In this document: in pieces, positions 19,620 to 29,259 of the stretch
Layout of the letters: each line of letters opens with the position of its first letter
How positions within the stretch are numbered: position 1 is the first letter of the stretch
From: Pseudoalteromonas arctica A 37-1-2
GTDB lineage: Bacteria; Pseudomonadota; Gammaproteobacteria; Enterobacterales; Alteromonadaceae
Reading direction: 5' to 3'
DNA: 64,000 bases
Assembly (NCBI RefSeq): GCF_000238395.3
Contig: NZ_CP011025.1
Coordinates: forward strand, 2,232,001 to 2,296,000
Notes under the pieces: generated by a model
Seen by the model: the letters and a program-made list of their open reading frames with translations, nothing else
What the model was told of the DNA's origin: nothing
Databases searched by the model: none
Translations under genes and position numbers: made by a program

Positions 19620-20051
19620 TTAGATTGCTGCGTTTTGGTAGCGTTTAACAAACTCAGTAACGTTTTGACCATTACATTTTAATGAGTTTAGGTTACCAAT
19701 TTTTTGACGAACAGGTGCTAAACCTTGTTTTAAAGCCGTCATACATAATTGAGTTTCTTGTTGAGCGTCTTTTGCAAATACTTCTACTTTCTCAACTGAT
19801 GCGTTGCTTAATGTCGTTTTTTTAGCAATATCACGAATATCTTCACCATTACATAAAATGCTTTTAGAAAAACGAGATAGGTAAACACCGTGTTGGGCAG
19901 CTTCTTTACGAGCAACGCTAAAGCCTTCGTTTGCACTTAGTACACATAACTTAGACTCAATTTTGTTATCTTGGCTAAAGTAAGTATTGCTTTGAGCTGA
20001 CGCAGTTGCAGATGCTAGTAAAGCAGTGGCTAAAAGTAGTTGAGTTTTCAT
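19620..20051 (-). CDS. Exported protein with two cysteine-pair repeats (DUF3718-like)
   Basis: Encodes 143 residues with a Sec signal peptide cut near ASAQS (residue 20). The mature part is two similar units: ESKLCVLSANEGF...SILCNGEDIRD and ETQLCMTALKQGL...SLKCNGQNVTEF. Each has one early cysteine and a later CNG motif, so each unit may close one disulfide in the periplasm. The pattern resembles the DUF3718 family known from Alteromonadales; that assignment is from memory of the motif and not verified. Function unknown. Confidence 0.6.
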   Translation of the reverse strand: MKTQLLLATALLASATASAQSNTYFSQDNKIESKLCVLSANEGFSVARKEAAQHGVYLSRFSKSILCNGEDIRDIAKKTTLSNASVEKVEVFAKDAQQETQLCMTALKQGLAPVRQKIGNLNSLKCNGQNVTEFVKRYQNAAI

Positions 20052-20291
20052 GAGAGATCCTATTTGAACGAGCTAAACAAGTGAATTTCGCGCATTATAT
20101 ATTCAATAAAGTTAAGTTCAATTGAATTTTTTATTTATTTAAATAATTAATATTGTATTCACAATGTTTAAACTTTACCCATCATTTGATCAACATTTGC
20201 GCAGCTATTATCTCAATTCAGTCATGTTATGTACGCGTATTTACTGATACAATTTAATCTATTAAATAGAACCAATTTTAAGGTAAATTTT

Positions 20292-21098
20292 ATGAAAGTG
20301 ATTTCTTTCAATATCAATGGTCTGCGTGCTCGTCTTCACCAATTACAAGCAATTATCGACAAACATCAACCAGACGTTATTGGCTTGCAAGAGATTAAAG
20401 TTCACGACGAAGCATTCCCATTAGAAGATGTACAAAAAATGGGATATCACGTCTACTTTCATGGTCAAAAAGCGCATTATGGCGTAGCTATGTTATGCAA
20501 AAAAGAGCCTAAATCGGTCTTAAAAGGTTTTGCCACCGATACAGATGAATCGCAAAAACGCATGATAAGCGTCACTGTTGAACAAGAAAACGGTCGCGAC
20601 CTTACTGTCATGAATGGCTACTTCCCACAAGGTGATAATATTAATCACGAAACTAAATTCCCTTATAAACGTCAATTTTATAAAGATTTAATGACACACC
20701 TTGAAACCAATCACACACCCGATCAAGACGTCATCGTTATGGGTGATATCAACATATCACCTACCGATTTAGATATTGGTATTGGCGACGTAAATGCTAA
20801 ACGTTGGTTAAAAACGGGTAAATGTTCTTTCCAACCGGTAGAGCGTGAGTGGCTTGCAACATTACTTAATTGGGGTTTTAAAGACACCTTTAGAGAGCAA
20901 AACCCTGAAACAGACGATCAATACTCGTGGTTTGACTATCGCTCTAAAGGGTTTGTAGATAATCGAGGACTTCGTATAGATGTAGTGCTTGCAACCAATG
21001 AGCTTGCAGCACGCTGCATAGATACAGGTATTGATTACGAACTTCGCGGTATTGAAAAACCGTCAGATCATGCCCCTATATGGTCAACATTTAAGTAA
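20292..21098 (+). CDS. xthA: Exodeoxyribonuclease III
   Basis: Mg-dependent AP endonuclease and 3'-5' exonuclease of base excision repair (268 aa). Signature segments: [15 protein letters not shown] at the N-terminus, GLQEIKVHD with the metal-binding glutamate, [18 protein letters not shown], and the C-terminal SDHAPIW catalytic histidine. The ATG at 20292 has AAGG upstream and matches the family start, so the 21-codon in-frame extension upstream is rejected. It heads a likely operon with the next two genes (5-bp gap, then 4-bp overlap). Confidence 0.96.
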   Translation: MKVISFNINGLRARLHQLQAIIDKHQPDVIGLQEIKVHDEAFPLEDVQKMGYHVYFHGQKAHYGVAMLCKKEPKSVLKGFATDTDESQKRMISVTVEQENGRDLTVMNGYFPQGDNINHETKFPYKRQFYKDLMTHLETNHTPDQDVIVMGDINISPTDLDIGIGDVNAKRWLKTGKCSFQPVEREWLATLLNWGFKDTFREQNPETDDQYSWFDYRSKGFVDNRGLRIDVVLATNELAARCIDTGIDYELRGIEKPSDHAPIWSTFK

Positions 21099-21103
21099 TT
21101 AGT

Positions 21104-21751
21104 ATGCTCAGCCTAACAATGCAGGGGCTACTTTGGGCTCTTGTAATTATTATTGCTCTATTGAGCTTTGATAAAAAAACATATAAAACATTGCTTAATA
21201 CGCCAGTCCGTCAAACTGGCGTACTTGCGTGTGCGTTAGTGTTTGCAGTGCTTTGGCGAATAAAGGCTGGCATTTTAACTGGCCTTGATTTACACATACT
21301 CGGTGTTACGGCTGCTACATTAATTTTAGGCTGGCGATTGACTATTTTAAGTAGCCTACTTGCTACAGCCCTACTCGCTGCCTTTGGTCAAATTGAACTT
21401 GAGCTGTTACCAGTACAACTGCTTATTGGTGCGTTTATTCCTATTTTATTGAGCTATCTTGGCTTTATAATTAGTTACCAATATTTACCTCGTCATTTTT
21501 TTGTTTATATATTTGTTTGTGCGTTTATAACCGCAGGATTTATAGCCTGTATAAAAATAGGCCTAGGTGCTTTATTTTACTTAGCTATAGGGCAATACAA
21601 TTGGCAAGAACTTGCAGATAACTACGTTTATTTAAGTGCCATAATTTGGTTTCCTGAAGCAATGCTCAACGGCATGGCTATAACAATTATGATCACCTAT
21701 CGCCCGCATTGGGTAAAAACTTTTTACGATAAGGACTACCTAGGCTCATGA
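21104..21751 (+). CDS. CbiM-like energy-coupling permease family membrane protein
   Basis: Encodes 215 residues with about six or seven hydrophobic helices. The C-terminal segment IIWFPEAMLNGMAITIMITYRP is characteristic of the CbiM/energy-coupling-factor permease family. The N-terminal Met-His that CbiM uses to bind metal is absent (MLSLTMQG), and no ATPase or CbiQ gene is adjacent, so it may act alone or have a different role. Starts 5 bp after xthA and overlaps rlmA by 4 bp, implying one mRNA. Confidence 0.75.
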   Translation: MLSLTMQGLLWALVIIIALLSFDKKTYKTLLNTPVRQTGVLACALVFAVLWRIKAGILTGLDLHILGVTAATLILGWRLTILSSLLATALLAAFGQIELELLPVQLLIGAFIPILLSYLGFIISYQYLPRHFFVYIFVCAFITAGFIACIKIGLGALFYLAIGQYNWQELADNYVYLSAIIWFPEAMLNGMAITIMITYRPHWVKTFYDKDYLGS

Positions 21752-22563
21752 GTCTTGAATATCAATGCCCGCTGTGTAACCTAGCACTTTTGAAAACTGA
21801 TTCAACACTTCGTTGTGCTAACAACCACAGCTTTGATTTTGCTAAAGAAGGCTATGTGAATTTACTGCCTGTGCAACAGAAAAATTCAAAACAACCGGGT
21901 GATTCACTTGAAATGGTACAAGCCAGACGTGCATTTTTAGAGCGTGGGTATTATCGTTTTTTACAGCAAAGCCTTAGTGATATAATCAGTAATATAAGTG
22001 CAAATACAGTAATTGACTTAGGATGCGGTGAAGGGTTTTATACCCAAGCAATAGCGAATAAAACAAATGCTGTTGTATTCGGCGTCGATATTTCAAAATC
22101 AGCGGTTAGATATGCAGCTAAGCGCTACCCTAATTGCCAATTTAGTGTGGCATCAATCAGCCAAGCGCCCTTTAAAAGCCAATTTGCTGATGTACTTGTA
22201 AGTGTATTTGCACCTTTGTTTGAGCAAGAGCTTGAACGCCTAGCAAATCAAAACGCAACATTAGTAGTTGCAAGCCCAGGACCTTGTCATTTAAAAGAGC
22301 TAAAATCGTATATATATTCAGAAGTAAACGAACATACTGAAATAGCCACTCCAAAAGGGTTTCAAAAATCAGAGCAGATCCTTTTAACAGAGCATGTAGC
22401 GCTTAGCTTTACTGATATTAAAAACTTAATAATGATGACGCCATTTGCATGGAAATTTAGACCCGAGCACTGGACAGCACTCGAAGAAAAAGGTGAACAC
22501 ACTGTCACCTTATCATTTTATATTACTCAGTTTACCAAAATAGATAATGATGTAACTCTCTAA
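21748..22563 (+). CDS. rlmA: 23S rRNA (guanine-745-N1)-methyltransferase
   Basis: SAM-dependent RNA methyltransferase (271 aa). An N-terminal zinc finger (CPLC then RCANNHSFD) precedes FAKEGYVNLLPVQQKNSKQPGDS, a strong RlmA family signature, and the SAM motif VIDLGCGEGFYT. ATG overlaps the upstream stop. Its 3' end overlaps the stop of the convergent yfbV by 4 bp. Confidence 0.93.
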   Translation: MSLEYQCPLCNLALLKTDSTLRCANNHSFDFAKEGYVNLLPVQQKNSKQPGDSLEMVQARRAFLERGYYRFLQQSLSDIISNISANTVIDLGCGEGFYTQAIANKTNAVVFGVDISKSAVRYAAKRYPNCQFSVASISQAPFKSQFADVLVSVFAPLFEQELERLANQNATLVVASPGPCHLKELKSYIYSEVNEHTEIATPKGFQKSEQILLTEHVALSFTDIKNLIMMTPFAWKFRPEHWTALEEKGEHTVTLSFYITQFTKIDNDVTL

Positions 22564-23009
22564 AACTGCTCTTTAGTAAACGCCCTGTCCATTTTATCAA
22601 ACATATCTTTAAGTAAATTGGCAAGCTCCATATAACGGGGCTTGTTTTCACTTAACTGCGTTTGATATCCATTAGCTGCCATTTTAGTGTACAGCTCGTT
22701 ATACCATTTTTGCATCGCAGGCTCTAAAGGCGTTTGCGCCCGCTTACCCAACCAAAATAGGCCTTGTAATGGTAAAGATATAAAAAATAATGCACTTGCA
22801 ATGGCTTGCGGTAAAAAATCAGAACCCAAGTAATTTAGCTGAAAAAACAATGTTAGCATGGCTAAGATTGGCATTACTGTAATGGCAAGCTCAGTCGCTC
22901 TAATTACTCTAAACTCTAAAAACAAAGGCGCAAGCTCTTTGCGCATTGGCCATTTTTTACCATACAAACGGCCAGTTTGTAATTGTGACATCACACTTTT
23001 TTGCATCAT
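22560..23009 (-). CDS. yfbV: Terminus macrodomain insulation protein YfbV (UPF0208)
   Basis: Small inner-membrane protein (149 aa) with two hydrophobic helices (AITVMPILAMLTLFFQL and QAIASALFFISLPLQGLFWLG). The segments RLYGKKWP, ELAPLFLEFRVI and PLQGLFWLGKRAQTPL match the YfbV family. In E. coli it insulates the Ter macrodomain and likewise sits divergently beside ackA. Its start could be any of the first two methionines or the MSQLQTGR methionine. Confidence 0.88.
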   Translation of the reverse strand: MMQKSVMSQLQTGRLYGKKWPMRKELAPLFLEFRVIRATELAITVMPILAMLTLFFQLNYLGSDFLPQAIASALFFISLPLQGLFWLGKRAQTPLEPAMQKWYNELYTKMAANGYQTQLSENKPRYMELANLLKDMFDKMDRAFTKEQF

Positions 23010-23060
23010 GACTCCTCACAGATACTGCTTTTAAATACAATGGAAAAACGAGCTATACTC

Positions 23061-23093
23061 AAAGTGTAACACAAAATGAAAGAGTTACACTTT
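23061..23093. promoter_or_regulatory. Perfect 10-bp inverted repeat between yfbV and ackA
   Basis: AAAGTGTAAC at 23061-23070 and GTTACACTTT at 23084-23093 with a 13-bp spacer. The half-site AGTGTAAC occurs a third time near 23232. It may be an operator pair or an RNA hairpin in the yfbV or ackA leader. The binding protein is unknown. Confidence 0.4.
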
Positions 23094-23168
23094 CTCAGTA
23101 AAACAGCTTAAATTTACCTTTTAATGGCGAACAATCCTAACTTAAACATCTTAATTAAGGTAAAGTAA

Positions 23169-23209
23169 TTAACATTGCGTTAACCACTTTGCAATTGAAC
23201 ATTCAATTG
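23169..23209. promoter_or_regulatory. ArcA-like direct repeat and 18-bp palindrome upstream of ackA
   Basis: TTAAC occurs at 23169 and 23180, exactly 11 bp apart, so the minus strand carries GTTAA repeats spaced as in ArcA boxes. Next to it CAATTGAACATTCAATTG (23192-23209) is a palindrome with 8-bp arms and a 2-bp centre. Both lie about 80-120 bp before ackA, where redox control of acetate metabolism would be expected. Factor identities are inferred. Confidence 0.4.
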
Positions 23210-23290
23210 TTTTAGCTTTATTTAATACCGTAAGTGTAACGATTACGTATTAACGTTTACTTACTAAATTTGTTTATGGAAATTGAATCT

Positions 23291-24505
23291 ATGCCAACAA
23301 CCCCTCCTGAATCACAACACGTTTTAGTTTTAAATTGTGGTAGCTCTAGCTTAAAGTTTGCCATTATTGATGCGAACGATGGTCACGAAATCATTTCAGG
23401 TCTTGCTGAACGCTTAGGCGACAAATCGCCCTCTATTAAATACAAATTTAATGGTACTAAAACAGTTATCGACTTAGCGGCTAATCAAGCACATGCTGAG
23501 GCTATAAATACGCTTGTAAGCTTAATAAAAGATCACAACTTAGACGAGCAACTTATCGCAGTGGGTCATCGTGTTGTACATGGCGGCGAGCACTTTACGC
23601 AATCGGTATTGATTGACGAAAAAGTAATTGCAGGCATTACACAGTCTGCAACGCTTGCGCCGCTTCATGGGCACGCTAATTTACTAGGTATTTCATCGGC
23701 GCAGGCATCGTTTGAAGGTTTGCCACAAGTCGCGGTGTTTGATACTGCATTCCACCAAACTATGAATGAAGTTGCCTTTCTTTACGCTCTTCCATATAAG
23801 TTGTACACCGAGTTTGGTGTTAGGCGTTATGGTTTTCACGGCACAAGTCATTTTTATGTTGCAGGGCAAACAGCAAAGCTGCTAAAGCAACCTATCGAGC
23901 AAAGCAATTTTATTAGTGCCCACTTAGGTAACGGTTGTTCTGTATGCGCTATTAAAAATGGTAAGAGTGTTGATACCAGCATGGGACTAACGCCTTTAGA
24001 GGGGCTGATAATGGGCACACGTAGCGGCGATATTGACCCTGGCTTATTTAATTTTTTAACCACTCAACTTGATTACACAGCCCAGCAAATTGATAACCTA
24101 CTAAATCAAAAAAGTGGCTTGTTAGGTATTAGCGAGCTTTCTAACGATTGCCGTACCATTGAAGAAGCCGCTTTGGCCGGGAATAAAAAAGCGATACTCG
24201 CAATTGAAATGTTTTGCTACCGCCTTTCAAAACAAATTGCGGCGTATATGGTGCCATTACAGCGCCTTGATGCTGTTATATTTACTGGTGGTATTGGTGA
24301 AAACTCAGATATTATTCGTGAAAAAGTAATTACACAACTTGGCTTTTTAGGCATTAATTGTAATCCGCAAGCCAACCTCAATGCGCGCTTTGGTCAAGAA
24401 GGCGTTATTAGCTGTAAAAATTCACACGTCAAAGCAGTAGTAATACCAACTAATGAAGAATGGGTTATTGCCCTTGATGCTGCAAATATTGTAAAGGAGC
24501 TTTAA
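23291..24505 (+). CDS. ackA: Acetate kinase
   Basis: Interconverts acetyl phosphate + ADP and acetate + ATP. Motifs: [15 protein letters not shown], the GHRVVHGG stretch, [31 protein letters not shown] and FTGGIGENS. Three in-frame starts exist (TTG 23270, ATG 23276, ATG 23291). The last has GGAA nine bases upstream and gives a family-like short leader, so it is preferred (404 aa). Followed after 1 bp by pta; together they form the acetate overflow pathway. Confidence 0.96.
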   Translation: MPTTPPESQHVLVLNCGSSSLKFAIIDANDGHEIISGLAERLGDKSPSIKYKFNGTKTVIDLAANQAHAEAINTLVSLIKDHNLDEQLIAVGHRVVHGGEHFTQSVLIDEKVIAGITQSATLAPLHGHANLLGISSAQASFEGLPQVAVFDTAFHQTMNEVAFLYALPYKLYTEFGVRRYGFHGTSHFYVAGQTAKLLKQPIEQSNFISAHLGNGCSVCAIKNGKSVDTSMGLTPLEGLIMGTRSGDIDPGLFNFLTTQLDYTAQQIDNLLNQKSGLLGISELSNDCRTIEEAALAGNKKAILAIEMFCYRLSKQIAAYMVPLQRLDAVIFTGGIGENSDIIREKVITQLGFLGINCNPQANLNARFGQEGVISCKNSHVKAVVIPTNEEWVIALDAANIVKEL

Positions 24506-24506
24506 T

Positions 24507-26666
24507 ATGGCACGTCGTATTATGTTAATTCCTGTTTCTACCGGTGTGGGTTTAACGTCGGTATCAGTTGGTTTAGTGCGTGCACTTGAACAAAAAACAG
24601 TTAAAGTTAACTTTTTCAAACCAATAGCTCAGCCTCGTTCTGGTGAAACAGGCCCTGAAAAATCAACGCAAATAGTTACTCAAGGCTCACCTATTAACCC
24701 ACCAATGCCTTTTGCACTTGATTATGCTGAGCAAATGATTGGCGACGGTAAAGGTGATGACCTACTAGAGGAAATTGTTGAACGCTTTGAAAGTAAAATA
24801 AACGACGACGAAGTCGCTATTATTGAAGGTATGGTACCTACTCGTCGCCAACCTTATGCTGGGCGTGTAAACCGCGAAATTGCGCAAACACTCGGCGCCG
24901 AAATTGTATTTGTACTTACCCCAGGTAATTACACCATTACTCAAATAGAAGACCGCCTTGAAATTGCAGCAGGTAACTACGGTGGTATCGATCATCCTCG
25001 CGTACTGGGCTGTATTTTTAATAAAGTAAATGCGCCACTTGATGAAGAAGGTCGTGCACGCGCCGATTTAGTCGATGCCTATAAACCTGAAGAGCTTGAA
25101 AACGAGTTAAATCGTTTAGCCTCCCTGCCTATTTTTAAAAAAAATCCGTTTATGTTACTTGGTGCAATCCCGTGGGATTTTGACTTAGTAGCCCCGCGCG
25201 TAAAAGACTTAAGCGCATACTTAAAAGCCACGATTATTAACGAAGGCGACATGCTTCATCGTCGTCTGCGCCGTATTACTTTTTGTGCTCGTACGGTTTC
25301 AAATATTTTAAATTATTTTACGCCAGGCGCTTTATTAGTAACACCGGGCGATCGCTCTGACATACTTGTTGCTGCGTGCTTATCTGCTATGAACGGCACT
25401 AAACTTGGCGCTATATTACTCACCGGTGGTTTTGAGCCAGAGCCACGTATTATGGCCTTGTGTGAGCAAGCCATGCAAACCGGCTTACCAATACTCGCAA
25501 CCGATGCAGACACGTGGCGTACATCATTACTACTGCATAACTTTAATATGGAAGTACCAAATGATGATGACCAACGTATTGAAAAAGTAAAAGATCACAA
25601 CGCAGAGCATATCAATTCAAGCTGGCTAGATACTCTAGCTAAAAGTGTAGGTAAAACTCGTAAGTTATCACCACCCGCATTTCGTTACTTACTTACCACT
25701 AAAGCGCGTAAAGCAGGTAAAACCGTGGTTCTACCAGAAGGTAATGAACCTCGTACAATTAAAGCGGCTGCTATTTGTGGTCAACGCGGAATTGCTAAAA
25801 CTATATTACTAGGCGATCGCGAAGAAATAATGCGTATTGCACAGCAGCAAGGTATTGAGCTAAACGAACATGTAAGTATTATCGAGCCAAAAAGTATCAT
25901 TAATGATTATATTGCGCCTATGGTCGAAATTCGTAAAAGCAAAGGCCTAACTGCCGTAGTAGCACAAGAGCAACTACAAGATAACGTCGTACTCGGTACA
26001 ATGATGCTTGAGCAAGGTAAAGTAGACGGTTTAGTATCGGGCGCGGTAAACACTACGGCAAATACAATTCGCCCACCACTGCAATTGATTAAAACAGCAC
26101 CAGGGTCATCACTAGTATCATCTGTATTTTTTATGCTACTGCCTGACCAAGTGTTAGTTTACGGTGACTGTGCGATTAACCCAGACCCTAATGCTGAACA
26201 ACTTGCAGACATAGCGATTCAATCTGCCGACTCTGCAGCTGCATTTGGCATAGAGCCGCGTGTTGCCATGATCAGCTACAGCACGGGCACTTCTGGTACA
26301 GGTGCCGATGTTGAAAAAGTACGTGAAGCCACAAAAATTGCAAAACAAAAACGTCCTGATCTAATTATCGACGGCCCACTACAATACGATGCAGCTATAA
26401 TGGAAAACGTAGCACTTAAAAAAGCACCTAACAGCCCTGTAGCCGGTAAAGCGACCGTATTTATATTCCCAGATTTAAATACGGGTAATACCACGTATAA
26501 AGCAGTACAACGTAGTGCCGACTTGATAAGTATTGGCCCTATGCTGCAAGGTATGCGTAAACCTGTAAACGATTTAAGCCGTGGTGCATTAGTTGATGAT
26601 ATTGTGTATACAATCGCCTTAACTGCCATTCAGGCAGCTCAAACAGAAGCGCTAATTACTCATTAA
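24507..26666 (+). CDS. pta: Phosphate acetyltransferase
   Basis: Converts acetyl-CoA + phosphate to acetyl phosphate + CoA. This is the long 719-residue class. It has an N-terminal P-loop-like domain ([22 protein letters not shown]), a central DRTGG-type domain (about 230-340) and a C-terminal catalytic PTA domain with [29 protein letters not shown] and [16 protein letters not shown] eight bases upstream of the ATG. Cotranscribed with ackA. Confidence 0.97.
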   Translation: MARRIMLIPVSTGVGLTSVSVGLVRALEQKTVKVNFFKPIAQPRSGETGPEKSTQIVTQGSPINPPMPFALDYAEQMIGDGKGDDLLEEIVERFESKINDDEVAIIEGMVPTRRQPYAGRVNREIAQTLGAEIVFVLTPGNYTITQIEDRLEIAAGNYGGIDHPRVLGCIFNKVNAPLDEEGRARADLVDAYKPEELENELNRLASLPIFKKNPFMLLGAIPWDFDLVAPRVKDLSAYLKATIINEGDMLHRRLRRITFCARTVSNILNYFTPGALLVTPGDRSDILVAACLSAMNGTKLGAILLTGGFEPEPRIMALCEQAMQTGLPILATDADTWRTSLLLHNFNMEVPNDDDQRIEKVKDHNAEHINSSWLDTLAKSVGKTRKLSPPAFRYLLTTKARKAGKTVVLPEGNEPRTIKAAAICGQRGIAKTILLGDREEIMRIAQQQGIELNEHVSIIEPKSIINDYIAPMVEIRKSKGLTAVVAQEQLQDNVVLGTMMLEQGKVDGLVSGAVNTTANTIRPPLQLIKTAPGSSLVSSVFFMLLPDQVLVYGDCAINPDPNAEQLADIAIQSADSAAAFGIEPRVAMISYSTGTSGTGADVEKVREATKIAKQKRPDLIIDGPLQYDAAIMENVALKKAPNSPVAGKATVFIFPDLNTGNTTYKAVQRSADLISIGPMLQGMRKPVNDLSRGALVDDIVYTIALTAIQAAQTEALITH

Positions 26667-26748
26667 ACGTAACGTGTGCTTTTTATAGCCTAGCTATTAT
26701 TTATTTAATAATTAACTAGTTAGGTTATTTATACCCTACAACCCCCAT

Positions 26749-26779
26749 ACTTATCCACAGAAATTGTGGGTAAGTTTTT
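26749..26779 (+). terminator. Rho-independent terminator of ackA-pta
   Basis: ACTTATCCACA / TGTGGGTAAGT, an 11-bp stem with one G-T pair and a GAAAT loop, followed by TTTTT. Confidence 0.75.
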
Positions 26780-26892
26780 ACCCCCTTCTTTTATCTACTT
26801 ATTTACTGCTGAGTTAGTCGTTGTTACACCTTTAATTTAAAGCCAATAATCTATACTATAAAGCTATCAATATTGCTGTTCGCAGGCTTTTA

Positions 26893-27279
26893 ATGTCAAA
26901 ACAAACATTACAATTACACAGCACCATTTTATCTATACACAGTTTAGATGTAGATGCCGACATACCTGCGGCACTTTTAAAGCAATCTTTGTTTTTTATT
27001 TCTAAAACCCATGATGAACTTTCAATTGTATGCCCAAGCGATTTTGAAGTAAAAAGCCTGGATACCGAACCCGACTGGCAAGCTTTAGAGGTTGTAGGTC
27101 CACTTGGCTTTTCGTTAACCGGAATTATGGCTAATATTTCAGGGGTATTAGCGCGCGCTAAAATTTCTATCTTTTCAATCTCAACCTACGATACTGATTA
27201 TATTCTCATAAAAAAACACACTGCAGAAAATGCTATTTCCGCTTTAAAAAAAGAGGGTTATAACGTGGTGGTAAACTAA
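26893..27279 (+). CDS. ACT domain protein
   Basis: Encodes 128 residues in two ACT-like halves, of the CASTOR/ACT_7 type by appearance. The second half carries VVGPLGFSLTGIMANISGVLARAKISIFSIS, the classic ligand-binding loop and helix of ACT domains. It probably senses an amino acid or nucleotide. First gene of a tight five-gene run (gaps 3 and 4 bp, then single-base overlaps) with an EIIA-like protein, a YffB-type protein, dapE and an M15 peptidase, so the ligand may relate to lysine/diaminopimelate or cell-wall metabolism. That last point is inference from context. Confidence 0.75.
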   Translation: MSKQTLQLHSTILSIHSLDVDADIPAALLKQSLFFISKTHDELSIVCPSDFEVKSLDTEPDWQALEVVGPLGFSLTGIMANISGVLARAKISIFSISTYDTDYILIKKHTAENAISALKKEGYNVVVN

Positions 27280-27282
27280 CTT

Positions 27283-27780
27283 ATGAAAGCTCAAAAAATT
27301 GACTATTTAGCTCAAAATAAAACGCCTCTTAATGCAATAAATATTACCAGCCCATTTACAGGTAAAGTAATTGCACTGAAAGAGCACCCAGAACCTTTTT
27401 TTCGTTTTGGCACTCTGGGCCCCGGTATTATGGTGCAACTAACAAGTCATAAAATTTTAGCACCGTTTGATGGAACTTTATTACAAGTAAAAAATGCAGG
27501 TACTGAGTTTATTCTACAAGCTAATAATGGTCTAAAAGTCTTGATTAACTTAACTATTTTTGATTCACAATCAATTACGCATACCCATATTGCGCAACTC
27601 AATGGTAGCAAAATATGCAAAGGTCAACGCCTTGCTTATTTTGATTTACGAGAACTTGATACTCCAATGCTTGCTAGTTTAATTTTACTAAACGGCCATA
27701 ACCTTGGCACATTTCATTACTCGCATTCGCATGTAAATGCGGGTGAAGACACCCTATTAACTATTATTAAGAAGAACTAG
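27283..27780 (+). CDS. EIIA-Glc-like protein lacking both active-site histidines
   Basis: Encodes 165 residues, co-linear with the glucose PTS EIIA (Crr, 169 aa): INITSPFTGKVIALKEHPEP, then HKILAPFDGTLLQV, GLKVLINLTIFDS and the late FDLRELD. In Crr, His75 (NHAF) and His90 (FVHFGID) relay phosphate. Here the aligned residues are T74 (GTEF) and N89 (LINLTIF), so it cannot act as a phosphocarrier by the known route. It may have become a regulatory or binding protein, perhaps tied to the ACT protein just upstream. Alternatively it is a decaying paralogue, but the reading frame is intact. Confidence 0.8.
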   Translation: MKAQKIDYLAQNKTPLNAINITSPFTGKVIALKEHPEPFFRFGTLGPGIMVQLTSHKILAPFDGTLLQVKNAGTEFILQANNGLKVLINLTIFDSQSITHTHIAQLNGSKICKGQRLAYFDLRELDTPMLASLILLNGHNLGTFHYSHSHVNAGEDTLLTIIKKN

Positions 27781-27784
27781 ATTT

Positions 27785-28129
27785 ATGATCACTCTATACG
27801 GCATTAGCAACTGCGATACGATAAAAAAAGCTAAAAAATATTTAACCGATAACAACATCGAATTTACGTTTCATGACTACCGCAAAGATGGTGTAAATGA
27901 GCAAATGGTGAGTGAATTTGCAGACAAGCTCGATTGGGAACAACTCGTTAATAAACGTGGAACAACTTATCGCGCATTAACTGATGAGCAAAAACAGAGT
28001 CTAACTAAAGAAAGTGCTATCCCATTGTTGGTTGAACAACCTGCCATGATCAAACGTCCAGTACTGGTAAACAATGGCAGTTACCATTTAGGTTTTAAAG
28101 CAGCCCAATACGACGAGATTTTTAAATAA
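27785..28129 (+). CDS. ArsC/Spx-like thioredoxin-fold protein (YffB family)
   Basis: Encodes 114 residues with the single redox cysteine in [16 protein letters not shown], then [18 protein letters not shown] and KRPVLV, the pattern of the ArsC-like YffB family. In E. coli yffB lies directly before dapE, and here too: the dapE ATG overlaps its stop by one base. Possibly a glutathione-dependent reductase; substrate unknown. Confidence 0.88.
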   Translation: MITLYGISNCDTIKKAKKYLTDNNIEFTFHDYRKDGVNEQMVSEFADKLDWEQLVNKRGTTYRALTDEQKQSLTKESAIPLLVEQPAMIKRPVLVNNGSYHLGFKAAQYDEIFK

Positions 28130-29259
28130 TGACTAATGACGTAATTCAACTCGCCCAAGCGCTAATCCAACGTGAATCGGTAACGCCCGAAGATGCTGGC
28201 TGCCAACAAATGATGAACGATCGCCTTGCTGCGGTTGGTTTTAATATAGAATCATTATTTTTTACCGACACACTTAATACTTGGGCTAGAAAAGGCACAC
28301 AATCGCCGCACTTTTGTTTTGCAGGTCACACCGACGTTGTACCAACAGGCCCTGAAAAAAATTGGCAACACCCGCCGTTTTCAGGATTAATAAAAGATGG
28401 CCTACTGCACGGGCGTGGTGCTGCCGATATGAAAGGCTCATTAGCCGCAATGCTAGTAGCAACAGAGCGTTTTGTTACTAAACATCCAGATCATAAAGGC
28501 TCTATTTCTTTTTTAATCACTTCTGACGAAGAAGGACCGTTTATAAACGGCACAACACGTGTAATAGATACACTAGAAGCCCGTGGTGAAAAAATTGATA
28601 TGTGCCTAGTAGGCGAACCCTCATCACGAGATGTATTAGGCGATGTTGTTAAAAATGGCCGAAGAGGCTCACTTACCGCTTACCTAACGGTTAAAGGCGT
28701 ACAAGGTCATGTTGCCTACCCACATTTAGCACAAAACCCAATTCATCTAGCAACGCCTGCACTTACTGAGCTTAGCCAAACGGTGTGGGATAACGGCAAC
28801 GAATACTTCCCTGCTACCAGCTTTCAAATTTCAAATATTAATAGCGGCACAGGTGCAGGTAATGTGATCCCGGGTGAACTAGAAGTACAGTTTAACTTTA
28901 GATTTAGCACGCAAGTAACGCATGAGCAATTACAACAGCGTGTGAATGACATCCTACAAAAGCATAACTTAAATTATGAATTAAGTTGGATAGTAAATGG
29001 CTTACCTTTTATTACCGAGCACGGGCCGCTTGTTGATGCCACGGTTACAGCTATTAAATCAGTAACTGGTTTAACCACGAATCTAGAAACTACCGGCGGC
29101 ACATCAGATGGTCGTTTTATTGCACAAACAGGGGCTAAAGTAATTGAACTAGGTCCACGTAACGCCACTATTCATAAAATAGATGAATGCGTAAGTACCG
29201 ATGACTTAATAGCCCTTGCCGACATTTACGAGCAAATACTAGAGCAACTTTTAGCCTAA
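28129..29259 (+). CDS. dapE: Succinyl-diaminopimelate desuccinylase
   Basis: Zinc peptidase-fold enzyme of the succinylase branch of lysine and meso-diaminopimelate synthesis. It releases succinate from N-succinyl-LL-DAP. Metal and catalytic motifs: [46 protein letters not shown] and the late [14 protein letters not shown]. Length 376 aa is normal. Overlaps both neighbours by one base. Confidence 0.97.
   Translation: MTNDVIQLAQALIQRESVTPEDAGCQQMMNDRLAAVGFNIESLFFTDTLNTWARKGTQSPHFCFAGHTDVVPTGPEKNWQHPPFSGLIKDGLLHGRGAADMKGSLAAMLVATERFVTKHPDHKGSISFLITSDEEGPFINGTTRVIDTLEARGEKIDMCLVGEPSSRDVLGDVVKNGRRGSLTAYLTVKGVQGHVAYPHLAQNPIHLATPALTELSQTVWDNGNEYFPATSFQISNINSGTGAGNVIPGELEVQFNFRFSTQVTHEQLQQRVNDILQKHNLNYELSWIVNGLPFITEHGPLVDATVTAIKSVTGLTTNLETTGGTSDGRFIAQTGAKVIELGPRNATIHKIDECVSTDDLIALADIYEQILEQLLA

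Noticed and set aside
26751-26759. TTATCCACA, a perfect DnaA-box 9-mer after pta
   Set aside because: Single copy, no AT-rich unwinding region or dnaA nearby, and the bases are fully explained by one arm of the ackA-pta terminator.
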